64,000 nucleotides of DNA from Acidianus sp. HS-5. GTDB taxonomy: Archaea > Thermoproteota > Thermoprotei_A > Sulfolobales > Sulfolobaceae. The notes under the pieces were generated by a model that was not told the DNA's origin, ran no database searches, and saw only the letters and a program-made list of their open reading frames with translations. Positions 25,733 through 39,136 of the stretch are shown here, piece after piece; within the stretch, counting starts at the first letter, position 1, and the number at the start of each line of letters is the position of its first letter. The stretch covers positions 1,798,001 to 1,862,000 of the forward strand of contig NZ_AP025245.1 in assembly GCF_021655615.1 (NCBI RefSeq). Reading direction: 5' to 3'. The position numbers were made by a program, and so were the translations under genes.

Positions 25733-26428
25733 ATGTTTAAGGATAACGATTTCGTGTATATAGATTATGTTAGTAAAATTAAAGATACTGGCGAAATAAT
25801 TGATACAACAATAGAGGAGGAAGCTAAAAAAGCAAACATATATGATCCAGATAAGAAATACAAGCCTTTGTTAGTAATAATAGGAGAACACAGGGTTTTA
25901 GAAGGACTAGAAGAAGCATTAAGAGACTTTAATGAAGGAGACCAAAAGGACGTAGAAATTCCTCCATCAAAAGCTTACGGAGAGAGGGATCCATCAAAGG
26001 TTAAACTAGTGTCATTAGGAGAACTAAAGAGACAAGGAGTTACTCCAAGACCTAACATGGTAATAAGACTTGCAGAAGGAGGTTATGCTACAATAAAGAG
26101 CGTGAGTGGAGGAAGAGTTATTCTAGACTTAAACCATCCATATGCAGGAAAGACCATAATTTATAATGTGAAAGTAGTTAAGGTACTTAAGGATGACAAG
26201 GAGAAAATTCAAGCTTTAATTGAAAGATGGTTCGGTGAAGGTAACAAGATGACGTTTGAATTAACTGAAGATAAGAAGAGTGTAAAGTTTGATGTTCCGA
26301 AAGACTATTTCCTAGTGGAAGATTTACAAACTAGAAAATATATGCTTGCAAAGGATATAATAACTTTCGTGCTTCCTGAAAGCCTAGTAAGTTTTGTTGA
26401 GAACTATAATAAAGAGACTTTCAAGTAA
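25733..26428 (+). CDS. FKBP-type peptidyl-prolyl isomerase
   Basis: This 231-residue protein has an FKBP domain with an insert-in-flap chaperone module (DFVYIDYVSKIKDTGEIIDTT at the start; FNEGDQKDVEIPPSKAYGERDP is the SlyD/FKBP signature). A C-terminal extension of about 80 residues (beta-strand rich) is typical of the long archaeal FKBPs. It assists protein folding in the cytoplasm. The TATA-like ctataat near 25707 is 26 bases before ATG 25733, giving a leaderless message divergent from ahcY. Its end overlaps the convergent egsA gene by 8 bases. Confidence 0.9.
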   Translation: MFKDNDFVYIDYVSKIKDTGEIIDTTIEEEAKKANIYDPDKKYKPLLVIIGEHRVLEGLEEALRDFNEGDQKDVEIPPSKAYGERDPSKVKLVSLGELKRQGVTPRPNMVIRLAEGGYATIKSVSGGRVILDLNHPYAGKTIIYNVKVVKVLKDDKEKIQALIERWFGEGNKMTFELTEDKKSVKFDVPKDYFLVEDLQTRKYMLAKDIITFVLPESLVSFVENYNKETFK

Positions 26429-27464
26429 TAACCCCAGTATTTTTAGCAACTTTTTCTGCTGATGCAAAAGTTAGTCCTCTATCACCTAGTATTGTGTATC
26501 TTTCTGGACGGATAGTATGTGCAATAGTTAATGCCTTTATTATTATTTCATCTGGAATTCCTAACTGTTTAGCAGTAACCGGAGCCCCTATTCTAATTAG
26601 GGCCTTCCTTATTTCCTTCCATTTTATACCGTGAATATAAGCCATTAATATAGTTCCGACCCCGACTAGTTCTCCATGAAGAGGACCTTCTGGATAAAGC
26701 ATTTCTATAGCGTGAGCAAATAAATGCTCAGAACCGCTTGCAGGTCTAGTGCTCCCTGCCATACCCATTGCTACGCCACTGCTTATTAATGCCTCAACTA
26801 AAAGTCTAACACCGTATTTAAGATCTTTATTTATTATCCTAGTACAGTTAATTGCATGCTTGGCAGAGAGTAAGGCTAAAGATGCAGTATAATCTCCGTA
26901 ATATTCTCCTCTTAGTTTTGCTGCTAATCTCCAATCCCTTACAGCAACTATTTTACCTATAGTATCTCCTATTCCAGAATTAATTAGTCTCCTAGGTGCA
27001 GAACTTAGGACATCTATGTCGGCTATTATTGCCGTTGGTTCTTTAGCTTTCATTGATATAGGTTTTCCAAGGCCTTTTATTGCTGCAAAAGGTGATGTAA
27101 TGCCGTCATGAGAAGGGGCAGTAGGTATGCTTACGAAACGCTTGTTTAATTCAAATGCCGAGAATTTTGCAACATCTATTGCTTTTCCTCCCCCAACTCC
27201 TAGTATTACACTACTTCCCTGCTTCTTTGCAAACTCCTCTACTCTCCTAACTTCATCGAGATTAGCCTCTTGAACTTCTATAACGTCTGCAGGCAGCTTA
27301 TCAAGAATTTTGCTCACTACTAACCTTCTTACATTACTTCCAGTAACAATGAGAAAAGGACCGTTGAGCCCCAATTCAGAAAAGTAATCATCGATCTTTG
27401 ATATTATTCCGCTGCCGATAAAAATTCTTTCCGGTAAATCAATTATATGCTCTTGCATTTCCAT
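26421..27464 (-). CDS. egsA: sn-Glycerol-1-phosphate dehydrogenase
   Basis: This 347-residue NAD(P)-dependent, zinc-containing enzyme reduces dihydroxyacetone phosphate to sn-glycerol-1-phosphate, the stereochemical hallmark of archaeal membrane lipids. The nucleotide-binding GVGGGKAIDVAK, the segment PTAPSHDGITSPFA, and the zinc ligands in SGSEHLFAHAIE and LHGELVGVG are all intact. Two in-frame ATGs (27464 and 27458) are close together; the first is given. TTTTAAATATT near 27487 is the likely TATA element. It diverges from aCPSF1. Confidence 0.95.
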   Translation of the reverse strand: MEMQEHIIDLPERIFIGSGIISKIDDYFSELGLNGPFLIVTGSNVRRLVVSKILDKLPADVIEVQEANLDEVRRVEEFAKKQGSSVILGVGGGKAIDVAKFSAFELNKRFVSIPTAPSHDGITSPFAAIKGLGKPISMKAKEPTAIIADIDVLSSAPRRLINSGIGDTIGKIVAVRDWRLAAKLRGEYYGDYTASLALLSAKHAINCTRIINKDLKYGVRLLVEALISSGVAMGMAGSTRPASGSEHLFAHAIEMLYPEGPLHGELVGVGTILMAYIHGIKWKEIRKALIRIGAPVTAKQLGIPDEIIIKALTIAHTIRPERYTILGDRGLTFASAEKVAKNTGVIT

Positions 27465-27534
27465 ATGGTAATGTAAAGTTTTAAATATTAAAAAGTAAGT
27501 ATGTTAGTTGTTAGTCTCCTTCTTGGTGAGTTAA

Positions 27535-29451
27535 GTGGCGACTAGACTTGAAATTTTAGGTGCAATATATAACGGAATACCAAAAGATGCAGGAATAACT
27601 AGAATAGAATTTGAAGGACCAGAAATAGCAGTATATGTAAAGAACCCGAATTTCCTAACTAACGGCGGAGATGTAATAAAGAAAATAGCGAAGGAAATAA
27701 AGAAAAGAATTGTAGTAAAAGCCGACAAGAGCGTAAGAAAGGATGAAAAAGAGGCAATAGAAATAATAAAGAATACAGTACCTAAGGAGGCAGAAATAAC
27801 TGATATAAAATTCGATGAGGATCTAGGAGAAGTTCTGATAAAAGCTAAGAAACCTGGACTGGTAATAGGAAAAGGAGGATTAATACAGCAAAAAATATTT
27901 CTAGATACTTTCTGGAAACCTGAAATAATTAGAGAACCTCCTATAAAATCCAAAACGATAGAGAACGTTATCACGCACATATATAACGAAACTGAATATA
28001 GGGCAAAAATTCTGAAAACCTTTGGCGATAGAATACACAGGGAAGTAATATTTAAGGATAGATACGTTAGAATCACAGCTCTTGGAGCATTCCAAGAAAT
28101 TGGGAGATCAGCAATACTTGTTGAAACTCCTGAGAGTAGAATTTTACTTGATACCGGAGTAAATCCGAGCGTTAATTTTGGAGAAAGAATGTTCCCTAAG
28201 CTAGATATAGATCAACTTAGATTAGAGGATTTGGATGCCGTTGTAATAACTCATGCTCATTTAGATCACTGCGGAATGGTTCCTTACTTATTCAAATATG
28301 GCTATGAAGGACCAGTATATACAACTCCCCCAACTAGGGACGTAATGGCATTAATGCAGTTAGATTTATTGGATGTCGCAGAAAAGGATGGAAGACCTCT
28401 GCCTTATAGCGCAAAGGAAGTTAGAAAGGAACTCCTGCATACAATAACCTTAGATTATGAGGAAGTTACAGACATTGCTCCAGATATAAGACTGACGTTC
28501 TATAATGCCGGGCATATTTTAGGTTCTGCAATGGCACATTTACATATAGGGGAAGGCACCCATAATATTGTATATACTGGAGATTTCAAATATTCAAAAA
28601 CTAGATTACTGGATAGGGCTACCAGTGAATTCCCCAAGGTCGACACATTGATAATGGAAACTACTTACGGTGCTCAAGAGCAGACAAACAGAGAAGACTC
28701 TGAAAAACAGCTAATAGATATCATAAACAGTACGATAAACAGAGGAGGTAAAGTTCTCATTCCAGTCTTAGCTGTAGGAAGAGGTCAAGAAATGATGCTA
28801 GTAATAAACAATGCATTGAAGAATAAATTAATACCTGAAGTTCCAGTGTATGTAACTGGATTATTTGATGAAGTAACTGCAATACATACTGCATACCCAG
28901 AGTGGCTAAGCAGAGAAGTTAGAGATGCTATACTTTATAGGGACGAAAATCCTTTCGTTTCAGAGCAATTTAAGAGAATAGAAGGATATAAGGAGGACAT
29001 TGCACAAGGAGAGCCCTCCATCATTCTAGCGACTTCAGGAATGCTCAACGGAGGACCAGCAGTAGAGTTCTTTAAATCTATGGCTCCAGATCCTAAAAAT
29101 GCAATAATCTTTGTAAGTTATCAAGCAGAAGGAACTTTGGGCAGAAAAGTGAGAGATGGAGCAAAGGAAGTTCAGATAATAGGGAGAGATGGCAGAGTAG
29201 AAAATATACAAATTAATATGGAAGTGAAAGCTGTTGATGGCTTCTCAGGACATTCCGATAGAAGACAATTGCTAAGATTCTTGCACGATCTTACTCCTAA
29301 GCCTAAGAATATTATTCTAGATCATGGAGAATATAATTCTATGATGGCATTTAAGAGAATTATAGATAATACTAAAGAAAAAGAAAGGTTAGGAATTAAA
29401 GGAGCTAGCATTTATACGCCAGCAATACTTGATAGCTTGAGAGTAGTATAA
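27535..29451 (+). CDS. aCPSF1 transcription-termination / RNA 3'-end ribonuclease
   Basis: This 638-residue KH-MBL-beta-CASP ribonuclease has two N-terminal KH-like domains (about 1-145, with VIGKGGLIQQKI), the metallo-beta-lactamase core with THAHLDHCGM, GHILGSAM and YTGDFKYS, and the beta-CASP insert followed by the C-terminal ATSGMLNGGPA, GFSGHSD and LDHGEYN motifs. All metal ligands are present. In archaea aCPSF1 cleaves U-rich RNA 3' ends and drives transcription termination. The start is GTG 27535 with Shine-Dalgarno GGTGAG 4 bases upstream, unlike its leaderless neighbours. tRNA-Val follows. Confidence 0.93.
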   Translation: MATRLEILGAIYNGIPKDAGITRIEFEGPEIAVYVKNPNFLTNGGDVIKKIAKEIKKRIVVKADKSVRKDEKEAIEIIKNTVPKEAEITDIKFDEDLGEVLIKAKKPGLVIGKGGLIQQKIFLDTFWKPEIIREPPIKSKTIENVITHIYNETEYRAKILKTFGDRIHREVIFKDRYVRITALGAFQEIGRSAILVETPESRILLDTGVNPSVNFGERMFPKLDIDQLRLEDLDAVVITHAHLDHCGMVPYLFKYGYEGPVYTTPPTRDVMALMQLDLLDVAEKDGRPLPYSAKEVRKELLHTITLDYEEVTDIAPDIRLTFYNAGHILGSAMAHLHIGEGTHNIVYTGDFKYSKTRLLDRATSEFPKVDTLIMETTYGAQEQTNREDSEKQLIDIINSTINRGGKVLIPVLAVGRGQEMMLVINNALKNKLIPEVPVYVTGLFDEVTAIHTAYPEWLSREVRDAILYRDENPFVSEQFKRIEGYKEDIAQGEPSIILATSGMLNGGPAVEFFKSMAPDPKNAIIFVSYQAEGTLGRKVRDGAKEVQIIGRDGRVENIQINMEVKAVDGFSGHSDRRQLLRFLHDLTPKPKNIILDHGEYNSMMAFKRIIDNTKEKERLGIKGASIYTPAILDSLRVV

Positions 29452-29506
29452 CACGAGGTAATTAGGATTTAATTTTTTAAACTAAAATAGCTTTAATATC
29501 TTGTAA

Positions 29507-29581
<75 letters not shown>

Positions 29582-29703
29582 ATATTTACTCTTTCAAAGT
29601 ATGTAAATACAATGATGTTATTGTTAGAAATTAGTTAAAAATGATTTATCAAAATAAAAACATTTTAACAATAAACTATTAAATAAATTGTCTCGAACTT
29701 CCC

Positions 29704-30066
29704 TTATACTGTTAAAACTTCGTATCCTTCCTTTATTTTTTGTAGAACATAAAGTCCTCCTACGGGAGCAAATTCATCAACTAATCCGTCTTCAATATCG
29801 CCTTTCTGTAGACCTACGTTCGCCATAGCTACTTCACAAGCAACTACTTTAATACCAGCTTTCTTTGCTTGTTTTATTGCTTCTAGCACTGGCTTGAACA
29901 ATAACTGTCTCTTGTTTAAAGTCTCTACTGCAGGCGTAAGAAAAATTAGCTCTACGGTAAGTTGTGGATCTGCAGACTTCATTTTTGCAGCCATTCCTAT
30001 GTTAGCTAATAATTTAGCGAAATTTTCTCTCCCAGTCATGAATACGAATAATACTTTGTCATTCAT
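29704..30066 (-). CDS. DsrE/DsrF-like family protein
   Basis: This 120-residue single-domain DsrE-fold protein has a conserved cysteine in the segment VKVVACEVAMANVGLQ, the position used for persulfide or thiosulfonate transfer in DsrE/TusD relatives. Sulfolobales use such proteins in sulfur trafficking (DsrE-TusA-Hdr systems), but here no hdr or tusA genes are adjacent, so a role in sulfur metabolism is only suggested. The TATA-like ctttttaaa near 30093 lies 27 bases before the ATG, fitting a leaderless monocistronic message. Confidence 0.85.
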   Translation of the reverse strand: MNDKVLFVFMTGRENFAKLLANIGMAAKMKSADPQLTVELIFLTPAVETLNKRQLLFKPVLEAIKQAKKAGIKVVACEVAMANVGLQKGDIEDGLVDEFAPVGGLYVLQKIKEGYEVLTV

Positions 30067-30162
30067 AAGTGAGAAAAGACATGTCCATTTAAAAAGATAT
30101 TATTATTAAAAGTTTAATTATGTATAAGCTATAAAAAAGGACATCCAATAAAATATTATAAT

Positions 30163-31785
30163 TCACATTTTTATAAGAACGATAGAATCGTATTGAGGAT
30201 CTATATTAGCATTTATAATTCTAAGCTTATTATCTCCTTCGTTACTATTCAACATCTCCTTTAATTCTGCAGTGGAATTTACATCAATAGCGCCTAAAGA
30301 TTTTAGATCTACATTAATTGAGGACCAAGTTCTCTTTATTGTAGGAGCGTCTGAAGCTGTAGTATCAAGATACGTGGACCCTTTATCATTAAATATAATG
30401 AGTGTACCTTTAGCATCATCCTTCCTTGACTGCAGTAATCCTAGGTTTCTAGTAACTGAAGGCAAATCAGTTATTCCTAAAGCATTCTTATCCTTAGACT
30501 GTATAACTCCAGATATTCCTAAGCCTTTGGAAATTATGCTCTCTGACGTAAACCATACTGGCTTATCTATAGGGTACCTTATCATGTCAAAAGTTACTGC
30601 AGATAAATCAACAAAGACCTTACTGAACTTAAAGCCCATAAGCGTTTTAACAACATCCCAAGGCCATAAACCGCTGTGAGCCTTTATTTCTGGATCTTTT
30701 CTAGATCTTAAAATCTCGTATCTAATACCTCTGTCAATTTTATCCTTAATCTTCTGTTTAAGTAATGTGATTAGTTCTTTTAGAAAGAGATCTGTATCAG
30801 CAACTATCGGCAAATGAGGCATTATTACCTTTCCTATGTCTTCTCCGTCAATATTGTTATGCATGGTAAATCCCTTGAATTTCATGGACCATCCGCCTGT
30901 AGATAATTGGGTAAGCCTAGTTCCTAAGAATAATATTGAATCTGCCTCAGCTAAGAGCTTATTTGCAATATCTGTTCCTATTATACCTAATCCTTCTCCT
31001 GCAAATAGCTGATTAGAAGCAGGAAAACTGCCCTTACCTTTTATTGTAGTAATAACTGGAGCATCTAGGAGCTCAGCAAGCTCTTTTAGATCATTATAAG
31101 CTCCACTTGTTATAACACCATATCCTGAGACTATTACTGGAAGCTTCGAATTTGAAAGAACCTCTGCTACTTTTGCTACGGTATTTTTATCTGGAGTTCT
31201 TTTCTCGGGTTTTTGTTCTGCAGGAGATAAAGGATATGCCTTTAGTTTAAAGAGGTCTTCAGCTATTTCGACAAAAGCCGGTCTAGGTCTATTACTTAAG
31301 GCCTCTTTATTTGCTTTCTCTACAGTTACAGTTATTTCTTCAATACTTATTGCCCTTTCCCTTAATTTCGTAATAGGTGATAAAGCTGAGCTTAAATCGT
31401 CTGGTGTTCTTAATTCGCCTACTCGCGCTCTGCCTACATCTCTATACGATCTTAAACTACCTATGACCAAAAGAGGAACTGAATCTGCATAAGCTTGGGC
31501 TATTACGTCAATCCCATTAAGTATCTCTGTACCAGGAATTTGGATTATTACACCTGCAGTGTTATTTTCCATGGCATATGTTTCTGCCAAAAGTAAAGAA
31601 TCTCTAGAGTTTAAAGAAATATCTTGCTCTATTTCATATTCTTTTAATCTTTCCCTTAAGTTTTCCGGTAAACTAACAGTTGTAAATACACGCTTTGTAC
31701 CTATCTCTTTTAAAACGTAAGCTAAAGCTTCGTCTCCTGTCATTTCTTTGCCTACAGTCTCTTCCTTTCTCTTAGGCGCGCTCAA
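30163..31785 (-). CDS. Acetolactate synthase-like ThDP-fold protein with degenerate active site
   Basis: The 540-residue protein has the three-domain layout of acetolactate synthase-type thiamine-diphosphate enzymes: PYR domain (about 15-180), central FAD/NAD-like domain (about 200-340) and PP domain (about 380-540). Key residues look lost. The catalytic glutamate of the usual HEQ segment aligns with Ser in LNSRDSLLLAETYA, and the GDG-x24-27-NN cofactor motif is reduced to GITD...FND. It may be an inactive or repurposed paralogue. The start is TTG 31785 with GGTGA just upstream and a TATA-like attttttaa near 31813. No ilvN or ilvC lies nearby. Confidence 0.75.
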   Translation of the reverse strand: MSAPKRKEETVGKEMTGDEALAYVLKEIGTKRVFTTVSLPENLRERLKEYEIEQDISLNSRDSLLLAETYAMENNTAGVIIQIPGTEILNGIDVIAQAYADSVPLLVIGSLRSYRDVGRARVGELRTPDDLSSALSPITKLRERAISIEEITVTVEKANKEALSNRPRPAFVEIAEDLFKLKAYPLSPAEQKPEKRTPDKNTVAKVAEVLSNSKLPVIVSGYGVITSGAYNDLKELAELLDAPVITTIKGKGSFPASNQLFAGEGLGIIGTDIANKLLAEADSILFLGTRLTQLSTGGWSMKFKGFTMHNNIDGEDIGKVIMPHLPIVADTDLFLKELITLLKQKIKDKIDRGIRYEILRSRKDPEIKAHSGLWPWDVVKTLMGFKFSKVFVDLSAVTFDMIRYPIDKPVWFTSESIISKGLGISGVIQSKDKNALGITDLPSVTRNLGLLQSRKDDAKGTLIIFNDKGSTYLDTTASDAPTIKRTWSSINVDLKSLGAIDVNSTAELKEMLNSNEGDNKLRIINANIDPQYDSIVLIKM

Positions 31786-31888
31786 ATAATCACCAAAGAA
31801 TTAACTGTGTTTAAAAAATTTAAATTTAAGATTACGACGTGCTATATTGATTCACTTCTTTCAAGCCTAAGTTTGTAACCGTAGAAGA

Positions 31889-31948
31889 GTGTCTTCCTCA
31901 GTAGTTAAAAATATAGAAGATTTTGCTATCATAAGGCTTGTGAGTTAA
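31889..31948 (+). CDS. Possible 19-residue leader ORF
   Basis: A GTG at 31889 opens a 19-codon frame that ends with TAA at 31946-31948, immediately before the TTG start of the next gene with no bases between. The peptide is hydrophobic with mixed charges. The tight abutment could mean a coupled leader peptide, or it could be chance in a 163-base spacer. No Shine-Dalgarno is evident. Confidence 0.2.
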   Translation: MSSSVVKNIEDFAIIRLVS

Positions 31949-32512
31949 TTGATTAGTTTTAATTCTGTCGGAGAAGTTTTAGAGAAGCTAAGAAAAATAT
32001 CAGATTTTGTAATAATTGGAGATACAGTAGTGGACCTACTCTTAAAGAGAAAAGGTACTGAAAGTGATGTAGATGTATTTCCTACGGAAATAAGCGCAAT
32101 AGCTGAAGGAGAAAAATATAGGGAGTTAGCAGAGGAAAATAACTGGGATTTCGGTTCAACTCCTATAGATACTCCGAGAATAGTAGTTCCCGTAGAAGAA
32201 GGTCAACTACAAGTAGATATTTATGATAATATTCAAGATTTCTTTGTGCCACAAGAGATATTGAATAGCGCTGAAGATATGAAAATTGGAAAATTTTCTT
32301 TTAAGGTAATAAAGCTTGAGGATTATATTTTACTGAAAGCTAACGCTTACAGAGAGGAAGACGAAGACGAATTAAAAGGCATATTATACTACATAGCTGA
32401 AGGAAAACTAAAAATAAACAATGAATATCTTGAAAAACATGCTGAGTTATTTGAAGAAAATGCTGATAGTATAAAACAAAGGCTTGAAGATATTGGTTTT
32501 AAGCTTTCTTAG
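31949..32512 (+). CDS. Nucleotidyltransferase-fold protein
   Basis: This 187-residue protein has an N-terminal segment FVIIGDTVVDLLLKRKGTESDVDVFP that resembles the GS/GD...DxD core of minimal (MNT/HEPN-associated) nucleotidyltransferases, and a helical C-terminal half. The motif GD-x15-SDVDV keeps the Asp pair needed for metal binding. Substrate unknown. The start is TTG 31949 with GTGAG 6-10 bases upstream. It is convergent with rpl40e, overlapping it by 14 bases. No partner HEPN toxin gene is adjacent, so a toxin-antitoxin role is not indicated. Confidence 0.6.
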   Translation: MISFNSVGEVLEKLRKISDFVIIGDTVVDLLLKRKGTESDVDVFPTEISAIAEGEKYRELAEENNWDFGSTPIDTPRIVVPVEEGQLQVDIYDNIQDFFVPQEILNSAEDMKIGKFSFKVIKLEDYILLKANAYREEDEDELKGILYYIAEGKLKINNEYLEKHAELFEENADSIKQRLEDIGFKLS

Positions 32513-32669
32513 CTGGTAGTTCCTTCTTTTTAATCCTTAAATTTCTGCTATGACATCTTCTGCATTTGGTTGCTTTTATTGAGTTTAAAGCTCCGCAGTT
32601 CCTGCAAACTTTTTTAATGAATACTCTTTCTTGGACTATTTTGACCTTTTCAGGGTCGGTAAGAGGCAT
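32499..32669 (-). CDS. rpl40e: Ribosomal protein L40e
   Basis: This 56-residue, very basic 50S protein has a four-cysteine zinc site, CRNC at residues 22-25 and CRRC at 36-39, and the typical opening MPLTDPEKVKIVQ and Lys-rich tail. The ATG is at 32667-32669. The TATA-like ttatatat near 32690 lies just upstream at leaderless spacing, and a second ttatataa abuts the ATG. It overlaps the convergent nucleotidyltransferase gene by 14 bases. Confidence 0.95.
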   Translation of the reverse strand: MPLTDPEKVKIVQERVFIKKVCRNCGALNSIKATKCRRCHSRNLRIKKKELPAKKA

Positions 32670-32740
32670 TTATATAACCCGCTACTTATATATCTGACAA
32701 GATTCATAAATATTGCGGTAATAGTGGAGCGTGGATTTGG

Positions 32741-33247
32741 ATGAAAATTCCCCTTGATTATTTATGTGTAAAAAGTGGACTGCTTTGTAATAGGTGCCAA
32801 AGCCTTGTAGATAGTGGAGAAGTAGATAACTTTGAAGTAAAGGTAATGCAAGTTCTTTTAGAATTAGAGGAAACTCAATTTAAGGAATTGAAAGACTCAA
32901 CATATTATAAGGCAATAAAGGTAAATGATCTTTTAATTCTTTTAGTAGGAAGCGGACCATCTATGACCATACAAAAATGGATAAAAGTAGCTAAAGCTTT
33001 ACAAGATAAACTTCACATGAAAGTTAGGATAATAGAAAAGACTAATAACATAAAGAATAGTGCCATACAGTTGCTTTCGCCTGCAAGAGTTTTGGGAGTA
33101 AATACAGTATGGCTACCAGACGGTTCTGTTCAGTATGTAATAAGAGTTTCAAGAAGTGAAAGAAGATTACTACCCGCAGATTCTAACATTTTAGAATCAG
33201 CTTTATCAAAGATTCATGATACAAGAGTTAAAATAAGGGTTGAGTAA
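32741..33247 (+). CDS. nusA: NusA-like KH-domain protein
   Basis: This 168-residue protein starts with a Cys-bearing segment (YLCVKSGLLCNRCQ) followed by two KH-type domains, as in archaeal NusA-like elongation factors, which lack the RNA-polymerase-binding N-terminal and S1 domains of bacterial NusA. It binds RNA and is presumed to act in transcription or rRNA synthesis; the archaeal function is not firmly established. Its TAA is directly followed by the aspS ATG without spacing, so the two are one transcript. Confidence 0.83.
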   Translation: MKIPLDYLCVKSGLLCNRCQSLVDSGEVDNFEVKVMQVLLELEETQFKELKDSTYYKAIKVNDLLILLVGSGPSMTIQKWIKVAKALQDKLHMKVRIIEKTNNIKNSAIQLLSPARVLGVNTVWLPDGSVQYVIRVSRSERRLLPADSNILESALSKIHDTRVKIRVE

Positions 33248-35598
<2,351 letters not shown>

Positions 35599-35633
35599 AT
35601 GCCTTTCAATTCCTACTGCAATATCGATAGAAC

Positions 35634-35993
35634 TTAAAGTAATTTCAGATCACCCGTTATTGAATCTATTAAAGAGTCCTCACAAGGTCCTATTCCTGCA
35701 CAAGTTATTGTTCCAGGCTCAACTTGTGTTCTGCCAGCATCTTGGATTATGCTTACTGGTAAGTCCTTCTGCTTAGCTATTTCTGCCCTCTTCATTAGTT
35801 CCTCAAGACTTTCAACTTTTACAATTATTTTAGGTTGACCTTCATTTATCCATTCATATAAGCAAGATTTCCAAGTATTATTACTAGAATTTAAAATCTC
35901 TAAAACTAGGGAAACTGCGGCATGGGCTACTTGAGCTGCAATCTTACCCTTACCCATTTTCAAGTCATTCCTTACCACTATGACCATTTTCAT
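35634..35993 (-). CDS. pth2: Peptidyl-tRNA hydrolase 2
   Basis: This 119-residue Pth2-type enzyme recycles peptidyl-tRNAs. The family signature KMVIVVRNDLKMGKGKIAAQVAHAA and the C-terminal QDAGRTQVEPGTITCAGIGP are intact. I begin it at ATG 35993: the family N-terminus is there, and the TATA element tttataaa lies about 26 bases upstream, giving a leaderless message. A GTG at 36014 would lie inside the promoter. It is followed closely by truD, an RNA-processing neighbour. Confidence 0.93.
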   Translation of the reverse strand: MKMVIVVRNDLKMGKGKIAAQVAHAAVSLVLEILNSSNNTWKSCLYEWINEGQPKIIVKVESLEELMKRAEIAKQKDLPVSIIQDAGRTQVEPGTITCAGIGPCEDSLIDSITGDLKLL

Positions 35994-36056
35994 AAATCCT
36001 AAGTAATCTGACACTTTTATAAACTCTCCAGAGTTGATATTTAGAGGGAAATAAAA

Positions 36057-36254
36057 TTGTCAGTCAAGCTTAGTTTAAGGGAAGAAATAGAGCCTCCAGT
36101 TTGTAGTAGCTGCGGAAGAATTATACATCCCAGAGAGAGAGGAGTAGAATTTTATTGCCCAAATTGTGGCGAAGTCTTAATATTAAGGGATAAGTACTGC
36201 AGACTACAAGGTGTAGAATATACTTGTCCTAAATGCGGATTTACTGGACCATAA
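36057..36254 (+). CDS. Small zinc-ribbon protein (probable RNA-binding, archaeal)
   Basis: This 65-residue protein has three CxxC pairs plus a single Cys: CSSC, CPNC, C in DKYCRL and CPKC. That gives a treble or double zinc ribbon like the archaeal HVO_2753-type zinc-finger proteins annotated as RNA-binding. It starts with TTG 36057 preceded by a GA-rich stretch, and lies 13 bases before aEF1B on the same strand, a conserved arrangement for translation genes in archaea. A structural role in translation is likely but unproven. Confidence 0.8.
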   Translation: MSVKLSLREEIEPPVCSSCGRIIHPRERGVEFYCPNCGEVLILRDKYCRLQGVEYTCPKCGFTGP

Positions 36255-36267
36255 AGGTGGACATAGG

Positions 36268-36543
36268 ATGACAGATGTTTTAGTGGTACTAAAAGTATTT
36301 CCTGATAGTGATGAAGTAAATTTGGATAAGCTAGCAGAGGAAATAACAAAGAAGTTACCACAGAATTACTCTATAGTAAAGAAAGAAACAGAGCCAATAG
36401 CTTTTGGACTGCAAGCTCTAATTCTTTACGTTAAAATGCCAGAGGAAACTGAAGGAGGAACTGATGTATTAGAAGAGACAGCTTCTAACATAGAAGGAGT
36501 AAGCCACGCAGAAGTAGTTGGAATAACGAGACTCGGTTTTTAA
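36268..36543 (+). CDS. ef1b: Translation elongation factor 1-beta (aEF1B)
   Basis: This 91-residue guanine-nucleotide exchange domain for aEF1A has the ferredoxin-like fold with VLVVLKVFPDSDEVNL at the start, PIAFGLQALILYVKM in the middle and the C-terminal VSHAEVVGITRLGF. Only the catalytic exchange domain is present, as in all archaea. It shares a transcript with the upstream zinc ribbon and lies 51 bases before CDC48. Confidence 0.94.
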   Translation: MTDVLVVLKVFPDSDEVNLDKLAEEITKKLPQNYSIVKKETEPIAFGLQALILYVKMPEETEGGTDVLEETASNIEGVSHAEVVGITRLGF

Positions 36544-36594
36544 TAAGTTAATCTCTTTTATCTAGTTTTCCATATATTTTAGTGGAGATCATAT

Positions 36595-38890
<2,296 letters not shown>

Positions 38891-38898
<8 letters not shown>

Positions 38899-39136
38899 TT
38901 TTATTATGTGGAGAGAAGTTCCATTAACTCATATTATTTTAGAAAGAGTTAGAAAACTGGAAGGACCAATAAAGGATGACGATTTATACAAGGACGTGCA
39001 GAAATCAGTAGATTATGAAGTTCCCTTTAGTGATTTTTTAAGGGCTTTAATGTCATTAGAAATAAGGGGTTATATCTCAGTATCATTAATTAGGGAAAAT
39101 TCCAGAATGATAACTTATATAGGTGATAAGGAATAG
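38891..39136 (+). CDS. Conserved small protein between cdc48 and fen
   Basis: This 81-residue protein has a winged-helix-like pattern (PIKDDDLYKDVQKSVDYEVPFSDFLRALMSLEIRGYISVS), ending in a beta hairpin. The ATG lies in the end of cdc48 (8-base overlap), and its TAG overlaps the probable AUA start of fen. It may be a DNA-binding adaptor or a repair accessory protein; the place between an unfoldase and a flap nuclease is the only clue. I do not know a family name. Confidence 0.65.

Noticed and set aside
29582..29703. Imperfect inverted repeats after tRNA-Val as a mobile-element end or terminator
   Set aside because: Arms are AT-only and interrupted, as expected by chance at this composition; no second copy seen in the window.
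31949..32512. Toxin-antitoxin (HEPN/MNT) module
   Set aside because: The nucleotidyltransferase-like protein is longer than MNT antitoxins and no HEPN gene is adjacent.
35994..36014. GTG at 36014 as the pth2 start
   Set aside because: It would sit inside the probable TATA region, and the family N-terminus begins at ATG 35993.
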